Assembly: GCA_017654935.2 (NCBI GenBank)
Contig: CM065690.1
Location: 14,990,777 to 15,054,776 of the forward strand
Direction of reading: 5' to 3'
Source of the DNA: Phymorhynchus buccinoides
Lineage: Eukaryota > Mollusca > Gastropoda > Neogastropoda > Raphitomidae
DNA: 64,000 nt
The position numbers and the translations under genes were made by a program. Under the pieces are notes generated by a model that had not been told where the DNA came from, did not search any database, and saw nothing but the letters and a program-made list of their open reading frames with translations. Positions 9,879 to 21,170 of the stretch are shown piece by piece (position 1 is the stretch's first letter; every line of letters starts with the position of its first letter).

Positions 9879-10274
9879 TAATAATAATAATAATAATAAA
9901 GAAAGCTTTATAGCGCACATTCCAGGCTATCTGCTCATGGCGCTATACAAAAACAAACAAACAACAAAACCAACCCATTTAACCAAATCACATCAATACC
10001 CATGCTCACACGCACACAAGCACACACACTGACGAACACAGCATATCATTTACATGCGCATGCACACATACATACATACGTATGTACGTGCGTACATGCG
10101 TACATACATACATACATACATACACAAACACACATACTTATGCCTACACACGCACGAGCACACGCGCACACATGCATTTCTGTAAAATGTCCTATTACAC
10201 ACACAAAATCTGAATTGCCTTTTCTCTATTGCTATACCTGAAGTAAAAACCTGTAATCCTTTTTCATTTATGAC
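9879..10274. repeat. (AAT)n-associated 'atagcgc' repeat and CA/CATA microsatellites
   Basis: (AAT)n at 9880-9899 leads into 'gctttatagcgcacattcc' and 'ggcgctatacaaaa', a short interspersed motif also seen near 17424-17510, 19955-19965 and 50393-50475. Then come CA-rich and CATA-rich simple repeats to 10145. Confidence 0.55.
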
Positions 10275-10470
10275 TACAGTGGAACCTCCCTAATAAGATC
10301 TCCCATTATAAGACTCCCTCCCACATAAGACCTACTTCTCTGAGACATTGCCCTTCTTTGCAAGTATTAATATTACCTCCCTTATAAGACCCCTCCCTTA
10401 TAGGACCCCTCCCTTATAAAACCTCATTTTGGATGATTTTTGAAGGTCTGATAAGGGAGGTACCACTGTA
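10275..10470. mobile_element. Tigger/pogo-like MITE
   Basis: Ends TACAGTGGAACCTCCC and 'gggaggtaccactgta'. It belongs to the same family as 1591-1775. Confidence 0.8.
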
Positions 10471-11040
10471 TTTGTATGACAGGCAATGTTCAGACCTGCC
10501 ACATTCTGAGAATAAAAAAGTCTGAAGGAGCGAGAATCTAGGGGCTGGCACTGGCCCCCCAGTAAAATCCATTGCCACTTCGAAATGTGCGGCCTTCTCT
10601 TTTGTTCTTCAAACATGCAGTCGTTTTTGTCAGTTTGAGATCCATTTTAGAGTAAGAAATATTGACCATTGTCAATTTGAGATCCATTTTAGAGAAAGAA
10701 ATATTGACCAATCTACAATATTTGTTGGTCATTTAGCCTGAGATAGGCCTATGCTTCGTGTAGCCCCTCACTGTCTCATGCTGACCCTTAGATGTCCATT
10801 AGCTGGTGCTTTGAATGCATGCTCTTTGTTGTGAAATTGAGTGGAAAATGTATACAAGACAGATCTTAAAATATAGGAGCTGGGGAGGTTGCAAGAGGAG
10901 CTAGGAGCAATGCTCAACATATCTGAGCTGCTCCTCTGAAATCGGAGCAAGTGGCAGGTCTGAATGTTCAATCGTTCGCTAATCAACAGAAGTTGCTTTG
11001 TAATCGCCTGTGGCAAGCTCCTGGAACACAATGAAAGACT
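10471..11040. other. Intron sequence with a short tandem duplication
   Basis: 'gagatccattttagag' followed by 'aagaaatattgacca' occurs twice in tandem at about 10637-10710. A rough inverted pair of segments about absence/presence of a 'ggagctgc' motif was not convincing. No exon is seen. Confidence 0.4.
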
Positions 11041-11287
11041 TTAACCCTTTTGCCGCCAGCCATTCTTCAGCCAATTTTTTTTAGTGCGTTTTACCTGGAT
11101 AAAGAAAAGTTAGCGTCTGCAATACTATGAATCTGCCTATGACATGTATCAAATAAAGCCTTTCCTTATCTCCCCAAATGAACAAAATTAGGTCATTGGA
11201 TAACAGTGGCTAATTTCAAGCCTTTTAGTGACATGGGTGTTCAATCAGTGTGGTGCAAAAATGCGACATCGGCAGTGAAAGGGTTGA
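11041..11287. mobile_element. TTAA-type MITE
   Basis: Starts TTAACCCTTTTGCCGCCA and ends 'ggcagtgaaagggttga'; the last target-site copy has mutated to TTGA. Same family as 8611-8848. Confidence 0.75.
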
Positions 11288-11307
11288 AAGAGTTGTGGAA
11301 ATGTAAA

Positions 11308-11957
11308 GGTTTCCGTAGTCATGGTAAATAGTTGGCTTATTTGCGATTGGTGCTGCTCTCTTGAGGTTAATTCCATCTTTTCTTCTCTAAATCCTAGTAA
11401 ATTAGACCTTTGAGCAAGTAATAAACTTTAACAAACAAAACTATTCTTTGAGTGTTTCAGAAGTTTGCTTTTCTGCCTACTGTGACCTTCTCTTTGACAA
11501 ACAACAGACTTACTGATTCACTTCTCTTCAAATCCTACATTTTTTTTAACAATTCCAACAGATGGACTTTTAAAAGAGCCACGGAAAAAGGTTTTCCGTA
11601 ATTGTGGCGAATAGTTGGCTTATTTGCGATTGGTGCAACTCACTTGATATGAGGTTAATTTACAATACATCTTTTTTTTTCTCTAAATCCTAGTAAATCA
11701 GACCTTTGAGCAAGTAATAAACTTTAACAAGCAAAAATATCCTTTGAGTGTTGATATCATTTGCCATATTATACGTGTGTAATAAATGTGTGAGTAAAAA
11801 AAAATATTATTAAAAAAATAATTCTTTGAGTGTTTCAGAAGTTTGCTTTTATGCCTACGGTGACCTTCTCTTTGGCAAACAACAGATTTACTGATTCCCT
11901 TCCCCTCTCTTCAAATCCTACATTTTTCAACGATTCCAACAGATGGACACTTTTAAG
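11308..11957. repeat. Two-copy tandem duplication (~270 bp unit)
   Basis: Segment 11308-11570 (from 'ggtttccgtagtcatgg' to 'aacagatggactttt') is repeated at 11590-11957. About 80 bp of AT-rich DNA is inserted in the second copy at 11745-11825. Identity is about 85-90% by eye. No protein-coding signal is shared. Confidence 0.7.
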
Positions 11958-12107
11958 TCAGCATCATACAATTGAAGCATGGTCTATCGTACTTCAAGAC
12001 ATCTCTTTGAAAATAACCACACATGCAAAATGGATGGTACATACAGCAAAAACCTGGAGAAAGGGCCGATAGTAAATGAGAGCTGTACTATAAATAATAT
12101 TCTATAG

Positions 12108-12718
12108 TACCGTATTCTACGGACTATAAGTCGATACTTTTTTCCCCAGACTGAGTTACCTGCACCTTATAACGTAACTGATTCCATGCTGGCCAGTTGC
12201 TTCCCTTTGCAAGCGTTCTGTACTGGCCGATTTGCATAGGTTGCCCAAAAATTATTTTCTAAATAATGGTAACAGATACAAACGTGACATTTTGGCAATA
12301 TGTACACAATATACAGTACTAACACCTGCAACAGTTTCAAAGCATCCACTTGATTAGTTTTGATTTGTGATATTTTTTTAAATAAATGCATGTTTTGTCA
12401 AGCCAGGCACACTCATAATAGCGAAAATATAATTTTAAGGTCCCAAAATAGCCTACAGCCAGCCAGTCAGTGTCGAGAGGCATGAATGAAACGTAGTAGT
12501 AGCCACTTTGAAGCACGCATGACTGTTAACCTATGAACTATGAATTTTTAAAGTTCACATGCGACATCCCGTTACCTTAGTAACGAGGCGTTGTGCGCAT
12601 GCCCTGCGACGAGAGCGCAGGTTAGCATAGAAAGAGTTAACAAAATCTGAATTTCGAGTCAAATTTGGTGGGGTGCGCCTTATAATCAGGTGTGCCTTAT
12701 AGTCCGTAAAATACAGTA
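12108..12718. mobile_element. TACCGTATTTT-ended element, long version
   Basis: Starts TACCGTATTCTACGGAC and ends 'agtccgtaaaatacagta'; inner arms 'ataagtcgatac' and 'gtgcgccttataatc' match the family. About 430 bp of unrelated sequence lies in the middle. Confidence 0.65.
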
Positions 12719-13015
12719 TTTGAATATCATGCTACAGCTTATATAGTCTTTCGTGGAAGACAAAGACTCTCGAACAAGGGGGCCCTTGCACCGGCTCAGG
12801 TGCTGCAACCAGAGGGATTGGTTGGCCAATGGGGACCTTCCCCAACGCCAACTCTCGTCCTCAAATCCCTCTGGCCGAGAGAGTGGGGATATACCCTGGG
12901 CAAGCAAGGCATCTCCACTATAAACTAATTCTCGCCCAGACCGCCAGAATAGTATCTGCCCCCCTCTGCTATCTGGCAGTCATTGTCGGAAACGAGAGAC
13001 AAGACAACAACAACA
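12719..13015. repeat. Interspersed repeat shared with 55675-55990 (inverted)
   Basis: Runs from 'gaatatcatgctacagctta' through 'cccttgcaccggctcaggtg' to 'cattgtcggaaacgagagac'. A full inverted copy is at 55675-55990 and a partial one at 56380-56520. No open frame. Possibly a retroposon of unknown family. Confidence 0.6.
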
Positions 13016-13104
13016 GCAAAAAACATCTACTGTATTTTTCAGACAAGGTGCACTCCCCGAATTTAACACAAAGTTTGTCATGAATTTTTATTACTAAATT
13101 ATTG

Positions 13105-13724
13105 CCGTATTTTTCGGACTATCAGGCGATATTTTTGTCTCCAATTTCGACCTATGTGCCTAATAAACGAGGGCACCCTATATAAGTGAACAAAATCGTG
13201 AGAAGAGAGGCAACGACTGCCGTACTCAGTACAGTCTACTGTGAGTCACAACATCGAAAGTGGTAACGAGTCGCCGATACGGCGAATACTCACGTTAAAA
13301 TGCTTCAAAATCCCTGTTATCGTCCGAGATACCGTCCAACAGATGCCACAACCCTTCGTTGGATGTAAAAAGCATCGTTGTAGAGCTTAAAATGACATAA
13401 TTCTACCAGTTTTCGCGAAGAATTGGCCAAAACGGAAGTTTCGATTATTTGAGAAGGGAGCCAACTCTCGTTTACGAGAACAATAATGGCGGTCGGTAAT
13501 CGTTTACAGGACGTGTACGGGCTTCAAACTTCGACTTTCTGTTGCGAGGTGTGTATCGCCTTATAAACGAGGGCACCTTTTACTTGGATTTTGTCAGATT
13601 TTTCTTGAAAATTGCCCTATTCGCCTTATACACAGCAGCGCCTAATGAGCCGAAAAATATGGTAGTCATAGTATAAGGCGCAGCAGGAGTCTGTCAGTAT
13701 CGCCTTATAGTCCAAAAAATATGG
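13105..13724. mobile_element. TACCGTATTTT-family cluster
   Basis: Begins 'gccgtatttttcggactatc' and ends 'cgccttatagtccaaaaaat'. Several arm motifs (for example 'cttataaacgagggcacc') recur inside, so this may be two overlapping or related elements. No coding capacity. Confidence 0.55.
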
Positions 13725-13728
13725 TTCT

Positions 13729-14112
13729 TCTTCTTCTTCTGCGTTCCCAGGCCATATGGCCATAATGGGTAAGGTACATATGTGTCCGGTTTTCAGTTTT
13801 CACTGGGCTCTCCCCTGCAGCCAACACATTCTGATTTCGGAGGAACTCAAATGAAGATTTTTTTAGAAAAAAGGCAGGAGAATGGGCCAATAAGTCAGAA
13901 AGATAGTAGATGATAGAAAGCAAAGGGAAAAGGCAGAGTCAAAGAGAGTGGCAGATTAGAGGAAGTTACAAGCACAGAACTTCCAGAAGGTGGGGGAACT
14001 ATTTTTTACAAAAGACCCCCCGGTATCCCCACGGGAAGAGACTCGTGGAAGGGGCAGGGTTGTCCAGCTCCCCGTATGGAGGCACGAGGCATCCACCCAC
14101 TGCCCCCCCAAA
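13729..14112. repeat. CCATATGGCC-family repeat abutting an FN3 exon
   Basis: Full-length copy from (TTC)n and 'cccaggccatatggccataa' to 'ggcatccacccactgcc'. It ends about 15 bp from the donor of exon 14329-14128, with only a 'caaaatacggta' remnant between. Confidence 0.65.
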
Positions 14113-14127
14113 ATACGGTAAATATAC

Positions 14128-14329
14128 CTTCTTGGTTAGTGGTGACCTCTCCATCGGTATTGACGCCTCTGCCTTTCTGGTTGTAGGCGTTCACGCGGAC
14201 CGTGTAGGTGACGTCAGGCTGCAGATCTGTCACATTCACTTCTATTGTGTCGGATTCTGAAGCTAACTGACTGTAGTTCTTATCGATGGACATTTCAGTC
14301 GCGCACTCGAACTCCGATACCGAGGGAAT
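14128..14329 (-). CDS. Exon: second half of FN3 domain 3
   Basis: 202-nt exon entering in phase 0 (acceptor TTTTTGGTTTGCAG) and leaving in phase 1 (donor GTATAT). It encodes IPSVSEFECATEMSI, then VNVTDLQPDVTYTVRVNAYN and QKGRGVNTDGEVTTNQ. L-x-P-x2-T-Y-T-V-R-V-x-A-x-N is a textbook FN3 E-F-G region. It pairs with exon 16993-16803, which ends in phase 0. The intron immediately downstream is filled by a CCATATGGCC repeat. Confidence 0.9.
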
Positions 14330-14494
14330 CTGCAAACCAAAAAGCATCTCATAAAATCATACTCATCTGAACATGAACTTTTGACAAAGAGAAAAGCAAT
14401 ATTAAATTTGAATGTTTGTCTACTTTGAACTGCAGAACCACTTACAAAATACTACAAAATATAAGATGGACGTTCACTTTTCGAAAAGAGTATT

Positions 14495-14636
14495 TGTCTG
14501 AGTATAAGGCGATACTTTTTCCCCCCAGAATGAGACCCTGTGCCTTATAATATGACTAATAATATAGTAAGAAAATCTGAATTTTGTTTCACTTTTTTTT
14601 TTGGGGGGCACGCCTTATAATAAGGTGCGCCTATAA
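14495..14636. mobile_element. Partial TACCGTATTTT-family element
   Basis: Contains the inner arms 'gtataaggcgatactttttc' and 'gcacgccttataataagg'. The outer ends are eroded. Confidence 0.5.
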
Positions 14637-14642
14637 TTATTA

Positions 14643-16525
14643 TTGTTAGTAACGCATTTAGTGGTAAGGACAGTTTGAGTATGAGTATCCAGATGCTAGC
14701 TGCCAGGCCTCAGTCTGGGCGCTATCGCTGCACAGGACAGACGCTATTCTGAACCCGCAAATAATCTTTCTTAGCTTCTGCTCTTTGGGCCTATAGCACA
14801 TCATACCAGCGTTTAGAAGTGGCGCTGGTGTTGTTTGTGCCAGATGAGCGGTGTTTTTTCGTTGGCACCGTGGTCTTTGGATTCTGCTCTTTGGGCCTAT
14901 AGCACATCATACCAGCGCTTAGAAGTGGCGCTGTTGTTTTTTTGTGCGAAATGACCGGTGTTTTTTCGTTGGCACCGTGGTCTTAGTATGATGACCGGTG
15001 ATTTTTTGGGCGCCGTGTCTTTGTGTGATGACGCCGTTGTCTTTGTGCTCGAATTGCCTAAAGTATGTTTTCGCACTGTTGTTGTGTTACTGCTTCATCT
15101 GATGTTATTACGTGATTTCCGCAGATGAGCGATTTTGAGATTTGATTATCTACTGTGTGTGATTAGTATTTTTTCGTCACTGCCTTTGAGATTCACGGTT
15201 CTGCAACTGCAACATTTGGGCTGTGTTTATATTTGACGTCACTATAGATTGTTACTGTTTTTTAGTGTGTGCAAAGAAGACTGTTTTTATTAACTAATTT
15301 AGTGCTTTACAAAAAAACAATTTAAGGCTTTAATTACTCAAGCAAACATACATATTTATTCATATATATGGGAAAGCTAACTTGAAGCTTAATACTAAAG
15401 GCAATGCAAGAATCAAGGCAGAGCAAGAATCGATGGCAAGGACCATTAGGTCTCAATGGGAAGCAACAAAAGCTTCAAAAGCAATATAATTCTGGCTTTG
15501 TCGATAGCTCCACCTAGGTAATATAGGTTCAATTCTTAATTTGCACAGCACTAGAAATTATGACAAACAAAAATTGTATGTCATAAGTAGTCAGTAAAAA
15601 TTCAATCAATTGCATAAAAACGCAAAGTCGGTCGGTATACAACGAAGTGTATGACTGAAGCCCTTATTATTACTATTCTCATCATCATTTTCCAAGAATT
15701 GAGGATTGAAGTGTGGGCTGTTGAATTATGCCTTATCATCGTACCTTAGAATCTTTGAGAGAAAGGGAACAAACAGTTATTAAACTACTCATAAATGTTA
15801 TATTGCAAGTTCTCAAACACTCGGCCCACAGCACCAGGAGTGCATCTACTTCAGCGGAAAAAGAGGCGTTCCATTATCAACGATTATGAAGATTGCTGGG
15901 TGGAGCAGTGAGAGGACCTTTACATTAACATTATGGAATTTCATTCAAATTTGGAGGATTACCCAGGTGTAATAATGTAATTCGCGTAAATATGATGGTG
16001 ATTTTGAATGGTGCACAGTCTGGACGACCTTCACGCAGACAAGTGCTTGGGGCTGAATAGAGAGGTATACTCCTCTTATGAGGTAGGACAAAAGTTTTTC
16101 CAATATTTGTTGTGATCGATTGTTTCAAGGCTGTTCGCAACTTATGTACTGCAAGTTCTCTAGATATAGCTCTAAAATCTCAAACTGTCCGTACCACTAA
16201 ATGCATTACTAACCGAATAATAATCAATAAATTTAATGAGCCTTCCTAAGGAAGGTGAGATTTAATTGTAATTATTGTGAGGTTAGTAATGTTAGTGGGA
16301 GGACAGTTCCCTCCCTTCTACAATTTCATAGGTAGAAGTTCCCTCCCTGTAACTTTTATTTTTTCAGTCTAGAGAACTTGCATTTTGCTAAATCCTGAAG
16401 CGGGAAGGTCTGGCAGCTAGCATCTGGATACTCATACTCAAACTGTCCTCCCACTAACATTACTAACCTCACAATAATTACAATTAAATCTCACCTTCCT
16501 TAGGAAGGCTCATTAAATTTATTAA
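14643..16525. mobile_element. Probable decayed DNA element with complex inverted ends
   Basis: 14643-14706 ('gcatttagtggtaaggacag' to 'gctagctgccag') has inverted counterparts at 16185-16211 and 16410-16450. 16220-16305 and 16443-16525 are inverted copies of each other ('aatgagccttcctaaggaag'). Between them is a 103-bp tandem duplication (14779-14880 and 14882-14985, each with 'tagcacatcataccagcg'). I see no transposase frame. Confidence 0.5.
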
Positions 16526-16702
16526 TTATAGTCAGAAAAATATGGTATTGAATGTATAATATAAGAAATCATGGTTCTTAAAACAAAATTATACTCCTCC
16601 ACTTAAGATCCGTTTTCATAAAACTAGGCAGTACTGATAGTCCCATAACATTATAAAAGCATGAAAATGTAAACAAAACAGTACAAAGCCCGCACAGATA
16701 AT

Positions 16703-16849
16703 CACAGCAAGCTCTCAACCTGTGCCAGATTGACTGTCAGAGGCACAGTCTGAACAGCGCACAGCCACACACATAGACAACCACAGCAAGCCCTCAACCT
16801 ACGCCCGATTGACTGTCGGAGTCACAGTCTGAGCAGCGCACAGCCACAC
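16703..16849. repeat. 79-bp tandem duplication of the donor end of an FN3 exon
   Basis: 16703-16769 and 16782-16849 are about 90% identical. The copy at 16782-16849 contains the true end of exon 16993-16803 and its donor GTAGGT. In the copy at 16703-16769 the corresponding bases read CACAGGT, so that donor is gone. Confidence 0.85.
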
Positions 16850-16993
16850 CCGTCTTGCAGTTCATGCTGGCATCCAGCAGTCTCACGGTGTAGCCCGTAA
16901 TGTTGCCGTTTGGCTCACTCGGTTTCCGCCACGTCACGTTGCTCCATCGCCCGCCGTGTTCAGGTATGTCGAGGGATGAGACGTTGCCCGCAC
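16803..16993 (-). CDS. Exon: first half of FN3 domain 3
   Basis: 191-nt exon with acceptor TTCTTCACTCAAG and donor GTAGGT, phase 1 to 0. It encodes AGNVSSLDIPEHGGRWSNVT, then WRKPSEPNGNITGYTVRLLD. The patterns V-T-W-x2-P-x2-P-N-G-x-I-x-G-Y-x-V-R-L are diagnostic of FN3 strands B-C. The C-terminal stretch adds CKTGVAVRCSDCDSDSQSG, with three Cys that are unusual for an FN3 loop. It continues in exon 14329-14128. Confidence 0.9.
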
Positions 16994-18255
16994 CTTGAGT
17001 GAAGAAAAAAAATTGAAGTCGTTTTGGGGGGTTTGTTTCAAATGTTGCTTTGTTTGGGTTTCTTTCTTTTTTTGTCTTTACAACTACATTGAATTTACAA
17101 ACAATTCAACAAGGTGAATTTACAAAATGTTCAACACAGGTTGAAAGTAAACCATAACAACATGGTATTATAGAGTGTGTCAGAGAAAAAGAAACGGGAC
17201 AGTTTGTACAGCGTGTGTGTGTATTTTAGAAACAGCACTTGCATAGATCTGTTAAAGTTGCTCCAGGGCTGTGCTTTATTTTTCTTCAGCACTTCTTAAA
17301 ACCCTGGAAGACCACACCCTCATTCTCCCTCCCCTTCCCCCAATTTTTTTTAGGGCCTTTTCAAGGTTTCAAAGCAATGTGGGTTGCCCTAGCCTCCATC
17401 CTACCCCACTACTCTATCCCTTTTAATAATAATAATAATAATAGTAATAGTGAAGCATCTACATAGCGCCCTCCTCCACCCAATGTGCAGCTCTATGTGC
17501 TTAACAAAAAAAAAGTAAAACCAAAACGTTCAACAGACGTATAATCGCTCACACATGAACAACTATGCATACACATACATGCATGCACCACCACACACAC
17601 ACCCATACACCAGACCTGTTTACCACTATTTTGCAAATATGTAATTTCTGAAACAAAAAATAGTAATTTTGAAAAAAAATCTATAATCCAACGTGCGGAC
17701 GATTCTTTTTCTTCACAAAACCCAATTAACAAGAAAACTAGTTGTAATTACACAATTATATGCAAGAAATAGTGCACTGGGAGTCCTTTAAAAACATTTT
17801 TTTAAACCATGTTTTTGCCTTTTCTTTGGTGTCTTTCCGTCAGATTTTGGATAATTTGACCTAGAACTCTCACCACGCGGTCACTTTGATGCCATCTTGA
17901 AACAGAATGAAAAGAAATTGACGCGCATTGTATGCTGGGAACCGGAATGACTTTTCACCGCATTGTTTCAAAAGCATCGCTTGCCAACACAACTGTAGTG
18001 GTGGGTTTTTTCGTATTTTTTTCTGTCACCGTAATTATCATAATTTGACTTTTGTTTTGTACAAATTACGTCAAAATCGTAAATGTAAACAGGTCTGCAT
18101 ACACACACGCACACAAAAACATACACATGCACACACACACACACACACGACCCATCACGATCAACACCAAGAACTTTCATAAAAGTTCCCTCCTCAAACA
18201 CCAACCAGTTCAAAAACTCTTTCTTTGTTAGAACACCAACAGAACCATCTAAATA
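16994..18255. other. Intron: AAT repeat, CA tracts, otherwise nothing recognised
   Basis: (AAT)n at 17425-17440 beside an 'acatagcgccctcctcc' motif of the 'atagcgc' family, and CA-rich tracts near 17590 and 18098-18150. No exon-like island with splice sites was found. Confidence 0.5.
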
Positions 18256-18258
18256 ACA

Positions 18259-18462
18259 ACACCGTCCAAGCCAACTCCATTGAGGCCTTCAAAAGACAGC
18301 TATTGATCAACCAACATCAATAAACCACCTCTGCGCAATCTCTCCCCCTCGCAGTTATGCCAGACTACTGGATTGTAGCGACATATTTCAAAGAAGAAAA
18401 AGAAGAAGAAGAAGAAGAAGAAGAAGAAGAAGAAGAAGAAGAAGAAGAAGAAGAAGAAGAAG

Positions 18463-18539
<77 letters not shown>

Positions 18540-18540
18540 G
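18259..18540 (+). mobile_element. LINE 3' end running into (GAA)n then (CAA)n
   Basis: 'aactccattgaggccttcaa' translates as the N-S-I-E-A-F-K-R-Q-L end of a LINE reverse-transcriptase frame, followed by a short 3' UTR ('actactggattgtagcgac'). The same sequence is at 46141-46280. Here the tail has expanded into about 24 GAA/AAG units followed by about 25 AAC units, stopping about 5 bp from the donor of exon 18818-18546. Poly-Glu/Gln or poly-Leu/Val frames across it are artefacts. Confidence 0.75.
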
Positions 18541-18545
18541 CTCAC

Positions 18546-18818
18546 CCGCGGCATCAACAAAAATCTGCGCCGTCAGAGTTTCGCTGGTAAGTCCGTTGCT
18601 CTTGGCCATGACAGTCACTGTGTAGCTTATTTCAGGATGGGTGAGGGAAAACGTTGCCGACAGGGTGGCCCCTGAACCCCCTGGCACGGTTTTTGTCCCC
18701 CCATCCGGGGTCACGGCCACTTCGTAAGTATCCACCCGGCCTTCCGATGCCAAGAACTCCACAGTGACGCTAGGAACTGCGTAGGTGTTTTGCACCAGCC
18801 CGCCTGGTTTCCCTGGTT
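18546..18818 (-). CDS. Exon: complete FN3 domain 2
   Basis: 273-nt (91-codon) phase 1-1 exon with acceptor TTTTTCTTCCACAG and donor GTGAGC. It encodes PGKPGGLVQNTYAVPSVTVE, then VDTYEVAVTPDGG and PEISYTVTVMAKSNGLTSET. The Pro-rich start, Y-E-V-A-V (strand C) and S-Y-T-V-T-V-M-A (strand F) give a full FN3 fold with no intron inside. The transcribed intron begins GTGAGC and then almost immediately (TTG)n(TTC)n. Confidence 0.9.
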
Positions 18819-18871
18819 CTGTGGAAGAAAAACATTGTGTATGTGACCCAGGGGGGCGGTGAATTCGCTGG

Positions 18872-19035
18872 GATTGTGATGATCTACCACTTCCCTATGT
18901 CTGAAGCTGAAGTAAAAACCCATAATCTTGTATCATTTCTTCTTTTGTTTATGTATGTTTTGTTTGTGTGCATGGCTGGAGTGAGTTGTGAGGTTTTTTT
19001 AATCATTCAAAATCGTTGCGATACGAATGAGTTAA
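18872..19035. repeat. Interspersed repeat shared with 4596-4749
   Basis: Same orientation as the other copy, from 'gatctaccacttccctatgt' to 'cgttgcgatacgaatga'. CA-rich intron DNA follows to about 19330, with no further features to 19479. Confidence 0.6.
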
Positions 19036-19479
19036 CAGAACAGCATTTGATTTACTCTGCTTCAGATATGATTTAGTTCTCAATGCAAACCTAGAAATCT
19101 CTAAATGACCAAAACGAACAAACACGCACAACAGACACACATACACACACACATAGAGAGCTAATTTTCATTGTATCATAATGTATAAGTTTCAGTACTT
19201 TCACACACACACATAAAAGCAATAAAAACTAACACAAGTATGCTACTCTTGAACCCTGCACCATTGCGTCATAAAAATACACACACACACACACATATGC
19301 GCATGCACACACACATACAAACACAACCAACAGCACATCCACACACGATCCAGGCAGATAAACATCAACTTTAACGCCAACCTTATCTCAACAAACGACT
19401 GGGGCAATAAACACCAAAATTCGACAAAAAAGAAAGACAAGGGACAATAATAATAATAAACATCACATTATTCACTCAC

Positions 19480-19788
19480 TTGTGAGCACGGAGAGACTCC
19501 CAGAAGCACTAGCCTCAGCCCAGAGTTCCCCATGACCGGGATCTTTTGCGGTTCTGGTGGACACGGTCAGTGGGTACCTTGTGCCAGGGGTGAGGTCGGA
19601 GAATGAAGCGTAGAGGTTAGAGCTCCACTCGCTCCAATGCAAGGTCTGGCTGGTGTGTGTGTCGGTCAGAGAGGCCCTGTACTCGGCGCTGGCTCCGTTC
19701 AGTTCGGAAGGGCTGCTCCACGATGCAGTGATGTTTTTTTCCTCTTTCGGAGTACTCTGCTCGAGGTCTCCGACATTCAGATTGCTCA
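19480..19788 (-). CDS. Exon: complete FN3 domain 1
   Basis: 309-nt (103-codon) phase 1-1 exon with acceptor TTCTGTTTTTCAG and donor GTGAGT. It encodes SNLNVGDLEQSTPKEEKNIT, then ASWSSPSELNGASAEYRASL, and later SDLTPGTRYPLTVSTRTA. A-S-W-x2-P-x2-L-N-G and L-T-P-G-T-R-Y are classical FN3 signatures. It is the first FN3 domain after the Cys-rich region; exon 23061-22921 precedes it in the transcript. Confidence 0.9.
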
Positions 19789-19939
19789 CTGAAAAACAGA
19801 AGATACGGAAGAGACAAAAAAAAGAAAGTCAGCAGAAAGTGGTGAAAAGTCAGCAAAAATTCAAAGTTTCCTTCCCTCTACAAAAATTAATACAAAGAAA
19901 GCAATGGAAACCCAAGCAATCAATGATTTATTGAGTTAT

Positions 19940-20370
19940 TTAATTAAGGCAATTTATATAGCGCTTGTTCTTGAAGCTCCAAGGGACATTAAGTGTCAAA
20001 CTGACTATTCTGAGAAAATTATACATTTAAAAACAGTTCTCTTTCTAATGATGCAAGAACCCATTCTCGTATCTTTTTTTCCGTTCCAAAGTTATGAGCA
20101 TTTAAAGTTAGTAGGGTGAACGTCGGCCATTTTGAGAAAACACAGTCTAAAGTCTAGCCTAGCTAAAGAAAATGTATTGACCTACTCCTCTTAAAACACT
20201 TATAAGACCGTTTACAGACCGTACTAAAGATTATCCTTTATAAATATGGAAGATAGGATGTTAGAGAACACAGAAAAACGCATAACTAAAACTTGACCAA
20301 AAAATGATATTTTTGACTTTGCAAGCCTGTTGTGAGAAACTAGCCCAGTGACTTAATGTCCCTTTAGTGG
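19940..20370. mobile_element. Possible inverted-end element
   Basis: 'aagggacattaagtgtc' near 19980 and 'agtgacttaatgtccctt' near 20350 are inverted copies about 385 bp apart. An 'atatagcgcttg' motif lies just outside on the left. No coding frame. Weak assignment. Confidence 0.4.
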
Positions 20371-20387
20371 TGCTGGGTCAAAATGCA

Positions 20388-20497
20388 TGGTGTAGAGTGT
20401 ATCGTGTTCGCCTCGTGTCAAGTAAACCCGAGTTCGAACATGGGTACAGGGGATTATTCCTCTCACTCTGCACTAGGCCTTACGGTCTGAACGTGGA

Positions 20498-20528
<31 letters not shown>

Positions 20529-21170
20529 CGTGTGCTCATGCACTTAGCACACGTTAAGTCATAAGTTTCTTTATTGTCCATTGTTATTGTACAACGCACA
20601 TGGAAACTTGTCTTCCACCGTGTAAAAATAAAAATATTAAATAAAAGTATGAAAATATGTAACTCTCACACCACACCCAATCATTCATCCGCTCTGCGCT
20701 ATCTTGCTCACTCATCATGCAACCCACCACCACTTCCGCCTTCATTCTTAACCCTTTCTTTTGTTTTTTCCTTCCTTTCCTCCTTTTTTCCTTGTTCCTT
20801 TCCTTTTTTTTTTCCCTCCCCCCCCTCCCCCTTGTTTCCCTTTTTTTTCCCCCCCCCCCCCCCCCTTTTTTAAAAATATTTATTTTTAGGTAGGCTTTTT
20901 CCCGCTCTCTTTCATCCTATTGTCTGTGTGGCTGACTAAGATGGACATTTCCAAGAGCCTTAAGTGTTGTTAAAACCTGTGGCAACAAAATGTCATTTGG
21001 TCAAAATTTACCCCCCTCCCTTTCCTTCCTCATCAGTCAAACAAAAATCACATGCAGAAAAAAAAAAATTGGGTGGCGCGCCTCTGACTGCGACGCGCTC
21101 TCTAGGTGGGAGCAACCCAAATTTCACAGAGACGCCTATGTGACTATAAAGTACCTAATACCTAAAATTT
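20388..21170 (+). mobile_element. tRNA-derived SINE split by an insertion (20554-20973)
   Basis: The 5' part, 20388-20553, matches 2405-2580; the 3' part resumes at 20974 ('ctgtggcaacaaaatgtcat') to about 21170. The intervening 416 bp is bounded by TTAA on both sides (20554-20557 and 20970-20973), where the uninterrupted SINE has a single TTAA. The insert begins with a minus-strand retroposon end ('ctttattgtccattg') and holds long T/C homopolymers. Confidence 0.7.

Noticed and set aside
18300..18795. Poly-Leu/Val, poly-Phe or poly-Glu/Gln tails on the FN3 frame
   Set aside because: The frame reads through the donor GTGAGC into intronic triplet repeats; the exon ends at 18546.
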